Source: Filosporella fistucella
Lineage: Eukaryota > Ascomycota > Leotiomycetes > Helotiales
NCBI GenBank assembly: GCA_030077755.1
Contig: JAQJZZ010000021.1
Location: forward strand, 186,001-250,000
Direction: 5' to 3'
Length of the DNA stretch: 64,000 nucleotides
In this document: piece by piece, positions 22,321-34,873 of the stretch
Layout: each line of letters begins with the position of its first letter
Numbering within the stretch: the first letter of the stretch is position 1
Made by a program: the position numbers and the translations under genes
The notes under the pieces: model-generated
Database searches by the model: none
What the model was told of the DNA's origin: nothing
What the model saw: only the letters and a program-made list of their open reading frames with translations

Positions 22321-25300
22321 TCATTTCGCCGCACCAACAAGGACAAATTCAGCCACTGTCGGCCCCTTGCCATCTTTCGCCCAAGATCCTGCTACCTCCA
22401 GCCTAACATATCTACCACTATAAAGCTCTGTATTTAATGTATATAACGTAGAGTTGGCCACCACAGGTTTCACCTCCTGTATATTTGCCTCCGCCTCTTC
22501 AGAATTGTAAGGTAAGTTTGGTGTGATAGGTGGTAGCTGACATGAGGTCTCGTTTATTCCGAGAGTAGAATTGCCGAAGTACACAGTGACATTCTCGGGC
22601 GGAAGATTACCGAAATCAAGATAGATCGCTTCAACTAGAGAAGGAGCAATGCTGGTCATATTTACAGTTAAGGAAGAAGTTCCATTGGCAGCTGGTTGCC
22701 AGCGAGTTGCATTTGACCCATCTACAGCAGCGAGGGGAAATTGCCCCGGAAAGTATGGGTCATTGCTAGTGACAGGGAGAGATTGGATAAGGTTGTTCTT
22801 GTATGTCAAATTTTGCCAGTAGAGACGATTTGGTACAAAAACTGTCTGATTGACAGATATTTCGTACAGTGTGCTGTCATAACCTGGGAGCCCGACACGA
22901 AATGGGAAAGTGGTGTTGGGGTATTCGTCGATAAGCCCGGATTTAGAAGTCTGTAAACGAGTGATAACGGTGTGTGTAGTGTTCATCCGGGCAGAAAATG
23001 TTCCACCAGCGAAGTAGAAATTGCAGAGCTTTAAATAAGGAATCTGAGGTGGGAGCGATGGATTGATGTAGAGGACATCTTGGTCTGAACGTAGGCCGAG
23101 AAGAGCGAAAAGAAATTGTTGAAGAAAAGCCCCAGCGCCAGTAAGGAATGGAAAAGCAGGATTTGTCCCTCCATTCTCTGATGGATCATCGACCGCTGAT
23201 TTTCGACATGTTAGCATGTCTTGTAAATGTTGGAGGAGGATGAGTAGCGAAATTGTTCGGCAGCGCCTATGGAACGAGAAAGAGGATTTTAGAGCAGAGT
23301 TGCACATACCTTGTTCAGAAAACTGGAAAAACGGTTCTCGGAGATAGGGCAAAAACGACATTGCCATGTATGTGTATGCTGCAGTGCCAGAAGTTGAGAG
23401 GGCATTAGCAACAATGGCGAAAGCAGAATAAGTCATCGCAGGGCCATCAGGAGATTGCTTAATGGCGTACTAGATTTTGTTAGCCAAAAATCAAATGTCT
23501 CGGTATGATTTGGCCTACATAATCTAAATCTTGCAATTTTTTCTCAAGAGTGTAATTCTGACTATTGTCCGACAAGATCGAGAGTACAACATCAGCCTGT
23601 TTGACCACAACGCTGTTATTCATAGTCTGGTACTCAAGTGTGATACCGGAGGGTGCCCTGGCGATTTGAACATTTGTTTGCATCGCCTCCCATGTTTCGT
23701 TGATAGGTAGCCCATCGGCGACTCGAAGTTTGTTTGCTTCTCCCAGTAGCTTAGATATGGAAATCATTGTATATGCTCCATTATCAACACTGTTTGCGTA
23801 TTCATCGGGGTCCGTCATGTTTTTGAGCCAATACGTTTTTGTCGTAGCATTGTAAGTCAAGGTGTTTGCCAATGCACTGGCGGTACTATACAAGACTTGT
23901 TTTGGTCCATCATTGAACCAAGTCGCATTGTTCGTGACCTTGTAGAGTTGAAGATTATTGAGAGCAATAGCCGTATTAAGATGGTATTCGTAAAACTGTG
24001 CAGGTCCCGTCCCAGTGAAGTTACCGAATTCTCCAGCTGTCCATGGATACAGAGCACTACCATCTGGATACCCCCCAAATTTTGCATTCGTCAAGGCTGC
24101 AGCATACTGCTTCACACGAAAGTTCGGAATTTGCTCAGCCCACTCGGGGAAAGCAAGATTTAAAGGTGGCGCCATCCAATAATCTGCATCCCAAAATATC
24201 AATCCAGCGTAAGATGATGAAGTCAAGCCGCTAACTGCGACACTATCATCATTAAGTCCACTACCGGGAGGTTGAAGCTGCTGCAACAAATAGAATGTGC
24301 TCGCAACATTCATGATATGTATCGCCTGAAGAATTGGGTCCCCCGGAAGTTCCCCAGTGACTGGATGGGCGAGACTGGCCACTGAATCTGGCGTCATTAT
24401 CTTCGACCAAGCCTCCATATGCTCTGCAAGCAAGATGTCCCATCCATCCTTTTGGGCCGCCTTCTGAGCTTGTCTTGCAGTTGATTCGGGATCAGAATTT
24501 TTTTGGCTAGAAGCCAATCCGGCATAAATGTAGAACGTGGCAACCTCTCCTGCTTTGAGATGAATATTGAAAGTCTGTCCGATAGAGATATCGTTTTCGA
24601 GCATGTGGGAATCTGCGGCTGGAGCTCTGGAAGATATGTCCGTGAAAGAATTCGAGAGACCTATCCCTGACACAATATATGCGGTGACATTTGGACGCCC
24701 AAAGGGGTGAACTGAGGTCCAGATGCTGTTACTATCTGAGTCCATCCCTTTTGCGTTCAAATATGATCGCTCAGCGGTGCGACCATCCAGCAACGCTGTG
24801 ACTGTTCCGTTGACGTCACATGAGGACACAATTCTGGATTTCACAGCAATCACATTTGGCCTGTATCTAGAAACAAGCACCTCACGCGTGACATTGAGCG
24901 ACAAATTGTCCTCAGGAATCCAAGTATATGAGATGTTGGCAACTCCTGTCTTGAATGACATTGAGGAAGTGTGCTCGGATATCGTGCTGCTATTAACCCT
25001 GGAATTCAATTGAACATCAGAGATAGTGTAAAGGGGTTCGGTAACAAAAGGAATTCCAGCAATGAAAGATTCCGAGCCATATTGATTCAACCATTCGTGG
25101 TTCGTGCCGGTGGCATTTGGTTGAAGATCGTAGAACCCTGAAATTGTCGAAAAGGAACGTTTAGGGTCGAATAAGGGCCACCCATTTATTGGTTGTGTTC
25201 CATTAGGCTCGGTTTTATTGACGTAAAATGCAGGCATAAGGCCCATGGGAGACACTGAGGTTCCAATGTAGCTATAAGAACGTAAGTAATGTTTTGAATG

Positions 25301-25522
25301 CAGCCGGAAATGGTTGGAAATATACCCATTTGCAAGTGGGATTTCAGTCTGGTATTGTGCAAGCTCGAAGCCACTTTTTAACAATCTCCATCCTGTTTCA
25401 TTCCATAACATTTGATTTGGAAGACCAGAGAGGTCGTCTGCTTGTACGGAAGTGGGTTCCAGTAAGTATAGCAGAAGTACAACTCGCGCAAGAGGGCGGC
25501 GAGTACGGGGCATCTTGACCAT
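22321..25522 (-). CDS. Secreted acid trehalase, GH65 family
   Basis: Three exons (23519-25522, 23310-23469, 22321-23195) give 1012 residues, the usual size for Ath1-type enzymes. A signal peptide is evident (basic MVKMPRTRRPLAR, then VVLLLYLLEP, cleavage near SVQA). The GH65 N-domain is followed by the catalytic (alpha/alpha)6 barrel with IFWDADYWMAPPL near residue 445, then GGYPDGSALYPWTAG and FYEYHLNTAIALNN, whose Glu matches the expected general acid. The C-terminus resembles a carbohydrate-binding beta domain (SNATRWQPAANG). Many NxS/T sites suggest heavy N-glycosylation. It hydrolyses external or vacuolar trehalose to glucose. The start may be either of two nearby ATGs (25522 or 25513). 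Confidence 0.93.
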
Positions 25523-26559
25523 GAATTTTGTTCAGAATGAAGCGGTATGTGACATATTTGGAGCAGGGATGGTAATGTTAATGGATGAGAAATGTCCGCA
25601 GCAGATCAGAAATGATATTTCTGTCACTCACAATTGAGTGCGCTGCTAGCCTGCTCTAAAAAAAAAGCCAGTATTCCGAATGACCAGGGAAATGACGCTG
25701 GTGGATGTCTCTTAAGGACTAGCTTTTTGCAAGATCCACCAGAAAGGGGGGCTATCGAGAGAGCTTGATGCCCTTGCCCTTGAATCTTTTGATGGACTAA
25801 CCTAGCAAATTAACGTGATCACAATGCATACAATGTTGATGCCTGAATATTTGTGATATGATCCGAGGATATATATGACTAGGTAGGCTCTTGTAGGAGA
25901 AATTCGTCACCTTGATTCTTGAGCATGTATATATTCTGCACAATTTCACACATATTGTTCCAACCAAGCTTGTCGACTCAGTGCCGTAGTATTCTCCGCT
26001 AGGCTCACTCCTACCCTAATTATGATATGGTTTAGTTGCTTGCTGCCAAAACTCATGGAGTCAAAGTCCAAAAGCTTCTGCAAAATTGTTGTCTGAGCAG
26101 TAGCATGAAGTAGGATTTAGAGAATGTCTTGCTTGGCCTGGAGATTGTATCTGTAATTTGTCCCGCGTTGTGGGGGCGGCTTCTCCAGGATTAAAGTGTA
26201 CTGCCGCCATGCATCTTGAGTCCTCTGTCCACCGTCTTTTCCCTTGCGTGTCTTTTGCGGGGAATAGCCTGGATGAACTGCAGAGATCATGATTGATATC
26301 TTTAGGTATGAGAGAGACGATGTCCCCATATTCTTACTATGGCTACATTCCTTGAGGGTTGACAGAACAAGCTTTTTGACTAACGATGGCGGTTCCACTT
26401 TGCGAAATGACAGCTTACCACGCTGAGTAATCAGGAACTGTTCCAAGAGATCGATCGAGCTTTGTTATTCTGCTTTAATTAATCTTGTTGCTAAAGTTTG
26501 ACAGTATCACGATTCTCACAAGTAATCAGACACGATATAACCTCCAAGGACGTCTATTA
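25523..26559. other. Intergenic: trehalase promoter and Gts1-type 3' region
   Basis: About 1 kb. An open frame of 109 codons at 26117-26446 on the minus strand has no recognisable similarity and was not called. Confidence 0.4.
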
Positions 26560-28701
26560 CTATCTCATAGACCTAGCACTGATCGACCCCCAGGCATCTG
26601 GGCTATGCCGACCATTCGTCCACCCGCCAGCATCTACACTTATGCTTTCCTGGCTCACATGACGTGATCCGTTTTGTTTCGCAGTAAAACTTGGCAGATT
26701 CCCCAAGGAATCGCCTCCAGGATTCTGCACAGCTCCTCCACTATTCATTGCAAATGGATTGTTAGTCCCTGCTGAGTGGGTTGCAAGGGGACTGGACACG
26801 CTCCTCTGCTGTTGCTGAATAGGTACAGCATTCGCAGGGGGAATCAAGTTTTGACCTTGACCCGGATCTTGCTGTGGTTGTTGCAGCGGAGTTGGAGCCA
26901 ATTGAGGGTAGTTGTACAAGTCAAGAATGCTTCGCTTATCGGCTCTTCCAGTTTGCTGGGGCATTATTGGGTGAGTCTGCTGTCTATATTGTTGATATTG
27001 TGGTTGTTGTTGTGATTGCATGTCAAATGACTGCTGCGGCGTGAGGTGTTGAGATTGGGTTTGGTTGAAGAATGGGTTTGGATTCGGCTGTTGCTGTGTT
27101 TGTTGAGCATTTCCCTGGTTGAAGAAAGGATTCATCTGCTGCTGCGATTGCTGAGGAGTGTTGTCGTAGAAAGCAGCCCCAGAAGGATATTGCTGCATTG
27201 GTGATTGTTCCATCGGACTCTGGTAGAGACTTTGAGGAGTGGCTTGTTGTTGGTTATATGGATTGCTCGAAAAATTGGTGTTCAGTGTTGGGACCTGTTG
27301 GCTCTGTTGCATAAACGGGTTGTAGCTATTATTCTGTGGAGGCTGTTGCCCAGGGTTCTCATATATCACAGGCGGGTAGTATTGTTGAGGTACAGAAGGA
27401 ACAGGAGGTGTCATAGATTGTTGATACAGCTGTTGATGCTGTGAAGGTTGTGGACCGGGAAATCCACCTGTATGATTTGGGAAAAGTGGTTGAGAATTTG
27501 ATACTGACATGTTCTGAAATGCCTGGTTGAGATTATATTGCGATTGGGAGGGTGCCAGACCAAAGGGATTGGAGTTCTGAGCCTGCTGATATGGATTGTG
27601 GCTTTGTGGTTGCGGCATAGACCCCGTTGATTGAGAAGACTGAGGTTGTGCAATTGGAGGGGGCGCGTCAAGCATGTCAAACGGATTGCTTGATTTTGAA
27701 GCTGGCTCCTCTCGAGTGCGGTTGATGGTTAGACCAGCAGACATCGGCGTTCGACTTCGCGGGGCAGGGCGCTCAGCAGGTACCGGAGGCGTGCTACTAC
27801 CCTCCCCAAGACGGACTAGAGTTTCAATTGACTTTTCGAGATTTCCACCCAGTCCTTTCAGCACTGCAGTATTTCTCCTCTCATCTCTAAATCCCATGTC
27901 CCGTAGCTTTTCCAGCTTCAATTCCAGATCATCTGCTCCCTCGCCACCAACTGCTGCACCAAAAACTCTTGATTGTTTATTTCTTCGTGGGGATGGTGAG
28001 CGCTGCCTTGTTGGTTCTTCTTGTCTTGCCGCTTCACGTCGAGATTTAGAGGATAGTGGGAATATCGAGGACGCCGATCTGAACCCAAATCGGCTGCCAG
28101 TCTTTGGCGGGAGGGGTGGAGGCTGATCATCTGAATTGGTACTCCCCGTGTTGTTTCTTGCAGTAGGTTTTGTAACTCTCTCTTGGTACTTTTGGCGAAT
28201 GAATCTCTCCATCGCAGAGTCTGCCTCATCAGCGTCGAAGGGAATTGGTGGCTTTGTGTTCTGCGGATTGTATATTTTATTCGAGGCAACGTTTCCAACA
28301 CGCTTCATGTTCTGCGATTGTTTAGTCTCTATCTGTTGGACATAGAAGTCAAGGTTACCTCTACTTGCTCCGCCGACCAGGAGTCCATACTCAACGACTT
28401 AACCTTGGTGATGTGTGTCCCTAGCTTTCGGTGCAGTGCTGCGCACCGCATGCAAAGAAATATACCCAACTAATATCATAAGTATATGGTCGCCGCAGAT
28501 TCTTCAAATTTATCAATCACTTACACTCCAGCTCGCCCATCCTATTCATCGTCAGCAAGGCCGACACAACGGTGAAAGTGTCTTACCTGGATTCCTGGCC
28601 TGGCAGTCGGCACAAACATTATTTCCCGGGACAGATTTTATAAGATCCTGAAGCGCACGCTCATTGCGCGCCTGCTGCCGTTTACTCAAAGCTCCAGACA
28701 T
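26560..28701 (-). CDS. ArfGAP-UBA protein with Gln-rich tail (Gts1-type)
   Basis: Four exons (28587-28701, 28525-28541, 28359-28469, 26560-28311) give 664 residues. The ArfGAP zinc finger is complete when spliced: CADC, 16 residues, CMRC, with the arginine-finger region ALHRKLGTHITKVKSLSMD and WSAEQVE; the 17-nt second exon encodes its GWASWS. Basic and Pro-rich sequence follows, then a UBA domain around residues 205-245 (LEKLRDMGFRDERRNTAVL). The last 400 residues are rich in Gln, Asn and Pro, like the polyGln tail of yeast Gts1. The domain order ArfGAP-UBA-Q-rich is that of Gts1-like Arf GTPase-activating proteins, which act in vesicle traffic and endocytosis. Confidence 0.9.
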
Positions 28702-29800
28702 GGCTCAAAGTGCCAATTGTGATAAATCAGAAATGCGTTGAACAACGAGCGACCTAAACAAACAAAGACCGAGTCGAGTTCGAGACGAGAGAGTCCGACG
28801 CGAAACCTCCCGCAACAAGCCGTCTGCGAATAAATGTTACACCTTTATACAATGCATCCAAGAGAATGTACAAGAAGTCGTGAGGTCGTCGCGGGTCGTA
28901 AAGGTCATGAAATGCGCAGGAAATGCTTGCGATGTGAGGTGGTGGAAAGGAGCTGCAGCATTTCCCGGTTGAGATGCTGCAGAGTGCAGGTGGAGACGCT
29001 AAGATGGATTAAGGTTAGAATGGGGTCCAGAGCACAAACTCCTATTTTTACCATTGAGCTCGGTCAACAGCTGGTGATGTCTGAGGAGTATGCAAGAACT
29101 CCCCCAGAGACTTGAAGCATTTGCAACATCACATCATGGGTGCTTCTATACTGCACACATTCCCATAAGAAAATCAACACCAGATACTGCAGCACCAATG
29201 AAGACTGGTAAACTTTAAAGCCTGGTTTCACAGCTATGTAAGTAGGCCCAGCATCGTTTGTCAATCAGGAGACAACTTCAGAATGATCTCAATCACCATC
29301 TCGGATGGAATTTTATATTATAATTTATTGGTTGCAAGGGCAGCTTTCAATAGCGTCGATCCATGTTACATTGGCTCCCTTCTGGTTCCGATACGCCATG
29401 GTAATATATAATCCCGAATCATAACGGCCTTACTATTTCACCCCGCCATATCTGTGGCTTCATTATTTGTTTGCTTAGCTGTTTGTGTTCCTTTTTCTTC
29501 GATGGGAGCTTCTTTCGACCTTCCTTTTGTACCTGACATTGAGTCCCCACTCTTGGCTGACAGTTCGAGTTCGTCCAAGCGCTTATCTTTCAGAATCAGA
29601 AGGAGCGAACCTGGCTGACATTCTCTCCAGTCCGGAGGGCGAAAATTTAGCAATGGCCCGCAAGTGCCGGCCAGCGATATGAGTCCCGTCATTCACATCT
29701 CCATATCTGACGATACCAGGTTTCTTCCTGTTGTGACTTCCTGTTCTGCCTCATTTCATCACATCAACACTCCCTTGTCATTGAACAGCCTTGGCTCAAG
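28702..29800. other. Divergent promoter region, no gene seen
   Basis: About 1.1 kb between the Gts1-type start and the cupin start. No coding exon or repeat was recognised. Confidence 0.4.
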
Positions 29801-30442
29801 ATGGCTCCAATTTTCACACCAAGCTTTACTCCCTCTCCCTCTTCTTCAGAGCGGCCGGAAATTCAAATCCTAATTAAAACATTGTCTATGGAGCCACACA
29901 TCGAAGGCGGCTTCTTTAAAGAAACCGACCGGTCAACAGAAAATATCCCATCTCCATTTCCTACCTCAGAATCAACGACTTCAGGTCTTGTACCGCAAAG
30001 GCCAGGATTCAATCCCAAACTGCGCAGTTTCTCAACTTCGATCTTCTATCTTCTGACCGAAAATGGCCCTCAAGGAGGCTTTCACCGTAATAAAGGCAGA
30101 ACAGTGCATACACTCCACCGAGGCCGTGGCCGCTATGTGATCATGCACGCCGATGAGCCAGGTGAAGAGAAGCGAATTGAGAGTTTTGTGGTGGGGCAGA
30201 ATGTAGAGAAGGGAGAGAGGTTGCAATGGATTGTGGATGGAGGAAAATTCAAGGCATCGTTTCTGCTACCAGATGAAGAGGGTGGCTATCAAAGTCGAGG
30301 CTTGCTCATAAGTGAGACGGTTGTTCCAGGATTTGAGTACTGCGATCATGATTTCCTTACTCCGCAAGGTCTAAGTGATCTTGTAGGCGACGAGAAAGCC
30401 CAGGAGCTGAGTTGGCTCTTGAGTCCGTTGGCAAAGAAATAA
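29801..30442 (+). CDS. DUF985 (cupin_5) family protein
   Basis: A single exon of 213 residues. It shows the family's characteristic blocks: IKTLSMEPHIEGGFFKETDR at the start, SIFYLLTENGPQGGFHRNK with the metal-site-like His, HRGRGRYVIMHAD, and the closing LISETVVPGFEYCDHDFL. These define the cupin_5/DUF985 family, a small double-stranded beta-helix fold with unknown substrate. The His, Glu and Asp pattern would allow metal binding, but no reaction is established. Cytosolic, as no signal peptide is present. Confidence 0.9.
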   Translation: MAPIFTPSFTPSPSSSERPEIQILIKTLSMEPHIEGGFFKETDRSTENIPSPFPTSESTTSGLVPQRPGFNPKLRSFSTSIFYLLTENGPQGGFHRNKGRTVHTLHRGRGRYVIMHADEPGEEKRIESFVVGQNVEKGERLQWIVDGGKFKASFLLPDEEGGYQSRGLLISETVVPGFEYCDHDFLTPQGLSDLVGDEKAQELSWLLSPLAKK

Positions 30443-30775
30443 TGCTGGAAGGCCATGCAGAGTGTCTGCAAAAGACTAAGGTTTGTGGAGTTGCAATAGA
30501 AGAGCTACAGAGTAAAGACTTTGAAGGAAAGACCACACAGAGAAATTCTTCATAGAATTAGAATCATTAGACATTATTCATATCACACAATACGCAACCT
30601 TGAACGATCCACCCTTAAATACTCTAAATTGAGCCCAACGCCAGCTTCAGTCAAGCAATCATACGGTTCATTCCCCGTCATTTCATCACCTCGTCATTCA
30701 TTTCTTCATCGCTTCATACTGATCTCCTCGTTTCCTCATCTCTTCATTGCTCATCACTCATCACCCTGCCATCCA
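30443..30775. other. Convergent 3' region with C/T-rich repeats
   Basis: About 330 bases. From about 30665 the sequence is a degenerate run of TCATT/TTCATC units. No gene was recognised. Confidence 0.4.
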
Positions 30776-31701
30776 TCAAGAAGCCCAACTTCCCCTACGT
30801 CTCTGACACCAATAGCAATCGCAATATCTCCTCGTTCCACCTCTATGCCCGTGTGTCGGCCACCCATTTCTATACATCCTATGTCTCCTTCCACTCCCAC
30901 CCCCACTCCCATACCCTCCCCATCCCAAGCTCGTCTCACTACTCCAAGGCGATCCCCACCAAGTTCTATTTGCTCCCCACCAACTTGTACCCGAGCCCCA
31001 ATCATCCCAAGACCTCCATCGTTGCCCACCACCGAAACAGTCCGTTTCTGAGAGAGCGTAGAGAGAGATCCATACCACGGCAATGAATGTCAGGGTACCG
31101 AAAGTTATGCCGAGGATCAAACCTAGGTTTGGATCGTGAGATGGTGGGGGCAGAAGGGTGTCGGTGGTTGTGGTGTTGATGACAGTGTAACGAGAAACGT
31201 TTAGATCCAGATCCTGTTCATTTCTTGCTTGTGTTAATGGGTTGAATCTCTTTCCACCTAAGACAGTATTTTGAAATATGGGAGACATGACATTCGATTC
31301 TTGTGCAGATATCTCAGTGAGGTGAGAGAAAGAGGCGCTATGATGTATGCCAAACACAGGTAGTACTGTTCTTCCGTGAGAGCGTTAACATGAGCAAACA
31401 GAAGTGGGATGATATCCGCCTTTCTGTACTCCGTTACAGCGGGCGTAGGTCCATGTGTATGGTTACAATCCCAGGTCTGTTGATTCTGTATGCTTGTTTG
31501 TGTTGAGAATACGAGACACGTGAGATGATATTCTACCAGCCTTCTGTTTGTATTACCCTTCCCGCCTGGGATTTCACGATGATGTGGTGTGGCTATGGGG
31601 CCGAGTGATCCCGCGCTAGGTTTGGTTGAACTCATACCTGACGTTGTGCCACACCTACTTGGGAGAATGAAGCCACTTCTCAAATAAATAGAAGTGCTCA
31701 T
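30776..31701 (-). CDS. Hypothetical single-pass membrane protein (model uncertain)
   Basis: The supported core is a minus-strand frame from about 31288 (MSPIFQNTVLGGK) to 30776. It has a short Asn/Thr-rich ectodomain (VINTTTTDTLL), one transmembrane helix (LGLILGITFGTLTFIAVVWI) and a Trp/Gly/Ser/Arg-rich tail. A possible first exon starts at ATG 31701 (MSTSIYLRSGFILPSRC), with a GTATGAG donor near 31647, but the intron would exceed 300 nt, long for this genome. The tail composition is odd, and an error in frame choice is possible. Small single-pass proteins of this kind are common in filamentous ascomycetes; I do not recognise a family. Confidence 0.35.
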
Positions 31702-31883
31702 CTTCAGGAAGATTGGGTTCATCGTAGAGGTAAGGCTGTCGTCTTCTCTTTTCTCCCTATTCTATTTGTGCCCAGCCTCTCGAACGACATTTGGTGGGTT
31801 GAACACCCCGAGTACTAATTGAGCACCATCGTTATTGGACTAAATATTGGACGGGGGAGTGGTAAGCGGTGAAGGTCGATTCT

Positions 31884-32995
31884 TTAGTAGTATCTGTCCT
31901 TGTATCCCATGTCCATGAAGTAGGCATACGTGCCGGGCTGATTGTCGGATTTCCTTAGAGGTGGCCGACTTGCTTGCTCTTCTTTCACTTTTGAACTGCC
32001 AGCCGGAGTTGGCATATTCTCACCCTCCTTCAATGTCGACTTGATCAAACTTGGAATTAAGTCAAGTGGAGTTTGCCTCGGCTGTTGCACATCTACCAAG
32101 GGAGGAGGTGGTTTCGAGGCATCAGCAGCTGGTACATCTGGTTGAATTGTCATTGGTGACACAGCTGGTAGATATTCTGTATATGAATCTTGTATATCTT
32201 CATCGTCGTCGAAAGTGCAGTGTGAATATACAGAGTCTCCTCCAGACTTGCCCATCGTTGAAGCTTTCTCCACGTACGATTGTTCATCCGCCTGATCTAA
32301 GAATGTTCCATCATCTGTTTTTGCTGTCAGAATCTTCAGAACAACGTTGTGGTTTGCTGGCATAGTTGTGGTGAACATCCCAGCTTCTTGGAACTTACTC
32401 TGCATTTCTTCTTCTTTCAAATTGGATTCCACTTGCGAAGACCGAGCATCAGGAGTTAATTGTCGATGCGGAACATTCTGAAAAATCCAAGGCTCGTCAA
32501 AACGCGACTTCCGACAGCGTTCACCAACCAATGGCGCGTTACTGTGCTGATCAGTTTCATCCTCAAAAGAAAGGGGGGAAGGGGGCTGGGTGGAAGTATT
32601 CACATGATAAAATGCTCAAGCATTGGCATGATGAACACCATTCGGCGCCACATGTCTTCTAGCTTCTCTTCCCTGCTCCAAAGCTCGTTTCCAGACATTC
32701 CTCGACCGTATAAGTTAAGTTCATCTTGCGAATTCACTAGAGTTTCTAATCTTCTGAGTAAACTCTGACTCTCATCAATGATATCAGGTATCAGGTCAGG
32801 TAGGCCCGGGCGTGAGGCCTCATGGCTCTCATCCTCTAATATTTCACTGACCTCCCTGAGGAGAACATGCATTTGTAGGACGTGCTCTCTGTTTTTCTCC
32901 AATTTAGCTGAATAATAGTTGTATTTGCATGATTTGTAAAGGTTCCATGATTGTTCTACCAGGGCAGCGATTACTGCGCGAGCTTCTAGACTCAT
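31884..32995 (-). CDS. Hypothetical protein, two exons (model uncertain)
   Basis: The upstream frame starts at ATG 32995 with SLEARAVIAALVEQSWNLY and is helical, with Leu-rich heptads (HVLQMHVLLREVSEIL, SQSLLRRLETLVNSQDEL) suggesting a coiled coil. The downstream frame (to 31884) is acidic and disordered, Pro/Ser/Asp-rich, ending YAYFMDMGYKDRYY. Linking them needs a 53-nt intron (32586-32638) that keeps phase 0 but has an unusual GTGTTC donor; two separate genes or a frameshift are alternatives. Joined, the protein has 352 residues. No known domain was recognised. It lies tail-to-head behind the PLP decarboxylase on the same strand. Confidence 0.4.
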
Positions 32996-33287
32996 CTCGA
33001 GTGTTGGTGCGTAAGATTGAAGCGGCAGGTAAAGGAATGTTTGTGAATGTTTCCTGGGCGCTATTTCGTCTTTGCACATATATTTCAACGAAGTTTCTCG
33101 AAGAGAAAGGCATGATGAATGTACAGCCTTATTCCTTTCTGCACAACACTGCTCGTAGCAAGCGACTCCAGTGAAAGAGGGACGGGAGGATATTTGTGTC
33201 ATGTGATCCAACTCTTCATCGACCGCCGCTCGAACTTCCTAAATCTAAAGGATAATGTCTAGAAGACACATCAAAGTATGATTTTAT

Positions 33288-34873
33288 CTATGCGGAAGCT
33301 TGCGATACTTCTCTCAGAACTTCTGTTACTAATTTCATATCTCTTTCCACATCGACCTTCCACGTGCTAATAGCAATTCTAGAAGCAGGTCTCCCCTCCC
33401 ATTTCGTACCTGACACATACATTTTCCTTGTTGCATTGATTCTCTTCACCAAATTGTTGTTGGTAGATTCATCCTTGGCTCTGAAAATCACGATTATATG
33501 TGTATCTTCGAATGTGTTGTCACTTCCGCTATGTTGAACGGGCAGTAATTCGTAGTCCTCACTATCCTGCAAGAACTTAGAAATCCCTCTTGCTAGTCGT
33601 ACTTGTCTTGCAAATATCTCCGCATAACCTTCCCGTCCGTAGGCAAGGAGCGCTGCATAGACAGGTAGGGCTCTGAATCGACGGGAGTTCTCAAGGCCTA
33701 TGTTCAAAGGAGAGGGAATTGAAGAAGGTCCTGCTGCTAGGTAGGCAGCGTTTGGGTTTTGGAATACTGATGATAGGTTTTCTACAGTTCGAGTGAAGAA
33801 GAAGCCGCAATCGTATGGCTACTTAGGGTTACTTTAAACCTTGAAAGTGGAAAAGGGTACGCACTATGTTCAACATTTTATGACCATCGCCTGCGATGGA
33901 ATCAGCGAGCTCAATCCCCGTCGACAAATTTATAAGTGTGTTGAATTCTGGAGTGGAGGGTAGAGCTCTTGCAAAAATCCCAAAGGCTACTGATTCTCAG
34001 CACACTTTCCTCACTAAGTACAGCTGACTTACCGCCGTCTATATGTAACCAAGCACCGTGCTTATCACAAAGTTCTCTGATAATTCGCATCTCTTCAAGG
34101 CCATTCGTAGCAAACTTGCCTGTGTTAACTTCACCTGCACTGATGTAGACAATGCTTAGAATACCGTCTTTTGATCGCTCCAACTCACGGCGAACCCCTT
34201 CGATATCAAGTCTCCATGGCTCATCTTGACTGATGGACATATCTTTTACAGAGGCCCTTCCAAGCCCAACAATACTTGCGGCTTTGTACAGCGAGCTGTG
34301 ACCCATGGAAGCAAGAATTTGGATCTCCTTAATGCCACATTTCAGACAGGCAGCCAACAACCCCAACTCACCGACTCCAGCATCAATACCACGATTTCGT
34401 AGGTGCTTATTGACTACGGCTTCGCGTCCACAAGCAAGTCCAAGGGTATTGCTACCGGTGGCTCCGGTGGTGAAAGTCCTCCCTAGAAATCCATCACCTA
34501 GATTGCACAGCTCAGCAAGCATGCTTAGCGCCTTGTCTTCTACAATGGTAGAGATGCTTTGGTCTGGCAAATGGACCTGCACGTTCTGATCAAATGCAGT
34601 CACGATATTGTCAGCAACCTCTGCAATGGGAAAGACGCCTCCTGTAACGAAGCCATAGTAATTGGCTGACGTCTTTGGCCCATTGAACCCTGGAGTCAGA
34701 TCCGAGAGGAGATGAGCTTCAGTGGTTGCTTCTCCGAGCCCCTTTGTTGGAAGGGAATCCGAGAGGCTTGACGTTGCTCTGAGGAGGGCTGATGGGGATG
34801 GGAGGGCGTCGTTGGAGGTCGAGTCAAGGACGGCACGGAGCTTCCCATAGGACGAGAGGACTGAGAATGACAT
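33288..34873 (-). CDS. Group II PLP-dependent decarboxylase
   Basis: Three exons (34033-34873, 33865-33986, 33288-33818) give 497 residues. The first exon carries the family's TPGFNGPKTSANYYGFVTGG, then the FTTGATGSNTLGLACGRE cofactor phosphate loop and the GAWLHIDGG motif with the Asp that contacts the pyridine nitrogen. The second exon has the PLP lysine in ADSIAGDGHKMLNI, continuing into PYDCGFFFTR. Group II enzymes decarboxylate aromatic amino acids, histidine, glutamate or related acids; the substrate here is not determined. No signal peptide. The introns are 46 nt each. Confidence 0.9.

Noticed and set aside
26117..26446. 109-codon open frame on the minus strand
   Set aside because: No similarity to a known family and low-complexity flanks; treated as chance.
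30521..31051. 176-codon open frame on the plus strand
   Set aside because: Ser/Pro/Thr-rich because of repeated TC-rich DNA; overlaps the minus-strand membrane-protein frame.
33000..33211. Upstream extension of the helical hypothetical protein
   Set aside because: The far end begins at TTG rather than ATG; the internal ATG at 32995 fits better.
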